Assembly (NCBI GenBank): GCA_001897035.1
Contig: MKRS01000564.1
Span: 1 to 6,637, forward strand
Length of the DNA: 6,637 bases
Direction of reading: 5' to 3'
Origin: Bacteroidales bacterium 45-6
GTDB lineage: Bacteria; Bacteroidota; Bacteroidia; Bacteroidales; Dysgonomonadaceae
Position 1 is the first letter of the stretch; every line of letters starts with the position of its first letter. Of the stretch, positions 6,179 through 6,637 are shown in pieces. The notes beneath the pieces were generated by a model. That model did no database searches, was not told the origin of the DNA, and saw nothing but the letters and a program-made list of their open reading frames with translations. The translations under genes were made by a program, and so were the position numbers.

Positions 6179-6308
6179 AACTTTTTTGGATAGATTTTGC
6201 TATTTCTGGATTGTTTACACGATCATTTGTTGCATTGCCCTTCATTATCCTTTTTTCGTTGCTTAGGGACAGAGCAACAGATATGAACCGGGGGCTTTCC
6301 TCAATGGA

Positions 6309-6637
6309 TCAGAACTTCTTGAGCTCCCTGTAAAGCCGCTGGATGGGTAGTCCCATCACGTTGAAATAGGAGCCGGACATGTTTTCCACAGCCACGTATC
6401 CGATCCATTCCTGCACGCCGTAGGCTCCCGCCTTGTCCAACGGATGGTAGTGCGACACATAGTAGTCGATTTCTTCTTCCGAAAGTGTAGCAAAGCGCAC
6501 TTCGGTGGTGGCGGCGAATGTCACTTGCTTGGCCAAGGTAGTGATGCAAACGCCGGTGATGACAAGATGTGTGTTACCGGACAATTCCGAGAGCATCCGC
6601 TTGGCATCTTCGTCGTCGATCGGTTTCCCATACACTT
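6309..6637 (-). CDS. maf: Maf-family nucleotide pyrophosphatase, C-terminal part (5' end beyond window)
   Basis: The visible 109 or so residues are the C-terminal part of a Maf/YhdE-type nucleoside triphosphate pyrophosphatase, which hydrolyses non-canonical or excess nucleotides such as dTTP/UTP to the monophosphate and has been linked to arrest of cell division. Signatures are G-K-P-I-D-D-E-D-A-K-R-M-L-S-E-L-S-G, H-L-V-I-T-G-V, D-K-A-G-A-Y-G-V-Q-E-W-I-G-Y and G-S-Y-F-N-V-M-G-L-P. The S-x-x-R motif and the first 80-90 residues of the usual 190-200 lie outside the window, and the frame stays open to the edge. The GTG near 6635 that could be read as a start is internal. Its composition is richer in GC than the adjoining restriction-modification genes. 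It is transcribed towards them, with 165 bp between its stop and the endonuclease start and no convincing terminator. Confidence 0.93.
   Translation of the reverse strand, partial: VYGKPIDDEDAKRMLSELSGNTHLVITGVCITTLAKQVTFAATTEVRFATLSEEEIDYYVSHYHPLDKAGAYGVQEWIGYVAVENMSGSYFNVMGLPIQRLYRELKKF

Noticed and set aside
6258..6278. GTTGCT/AGCAAC inverted repeat between maf and the restriction operon as a maf terminator
   Set aside because: The T-run lies on the wrong side for the minus-strand maf transcript (A residues follow the hairpin), and the stem is only six pairs.

Overview
The window looks like chromosome from a Bacteroidota species, most likely of the order Bacteroidales. The evidence is four close or exact matches to the Bacteroidota -7 promoter box TAnnTTTG placed just ahead of genes or a riboswitch, no clear Shine-Dalgarno sequences ahead of the starts, moderate GC in the housekeeping genes, and a cobalamin riboswitch whose core resembles the Bacteroidales form. 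The species cannot be named from this sequence.

Layout, left to right. Bases 1-446 hold no convincing gene. Most of this stretch is a minisatellite of about twelve 21-bp units (85-336). Next come two plus-strand membrane-protein genes: an SPFH/band-7 (stomatin/prohibitin-like) protein (447-1391) and an AI-2E/PerM-family permease (1576-2664). They are separated by a strong intrinsic terminator (1440-1475) and a perfect -7 box (1479-1486), so they are probably separate transcription units. Bases 2665-3418 are an unusually long non-coding region. It carries a canonical minus-strand cobalamin (B12) riboswitch (3027-3222) with its own -7 box, but no recognisable gene follows it. Its transcript runs into hairpins and then the convergent end of the permease gene.

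Bases 3419-6143 are an AT-rich minus-strand restriction-modification operon that resembles the AccI type. The restriction endonuclease comes first and is broken by a one-base frameshift near 5353. An apparently intact 541-aa gamma-class N6-adenine DNA methyltransferase follows, coupled to it by a TGATG overlap. The operon promoter (6171-6178) shows that the endonuclease starts at 6143; repairing the frameshift gives a 366-aa protein. At the right edge is the C-terminal part of a maf nucleotide pyrophosphatase gene on the minus strand, cut by the window end.

Two things deserve most attention. One is the orphan B12 riboswitch, which may control a non-coding, antisense or very short coding RNA, or may be a relic of a lost transport gene. 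The other is the restriction-modification cassette, which has an inactivated nuclease and a retained methylase. No gene set here clearly forms a previously undescribed defence or metabolic system.
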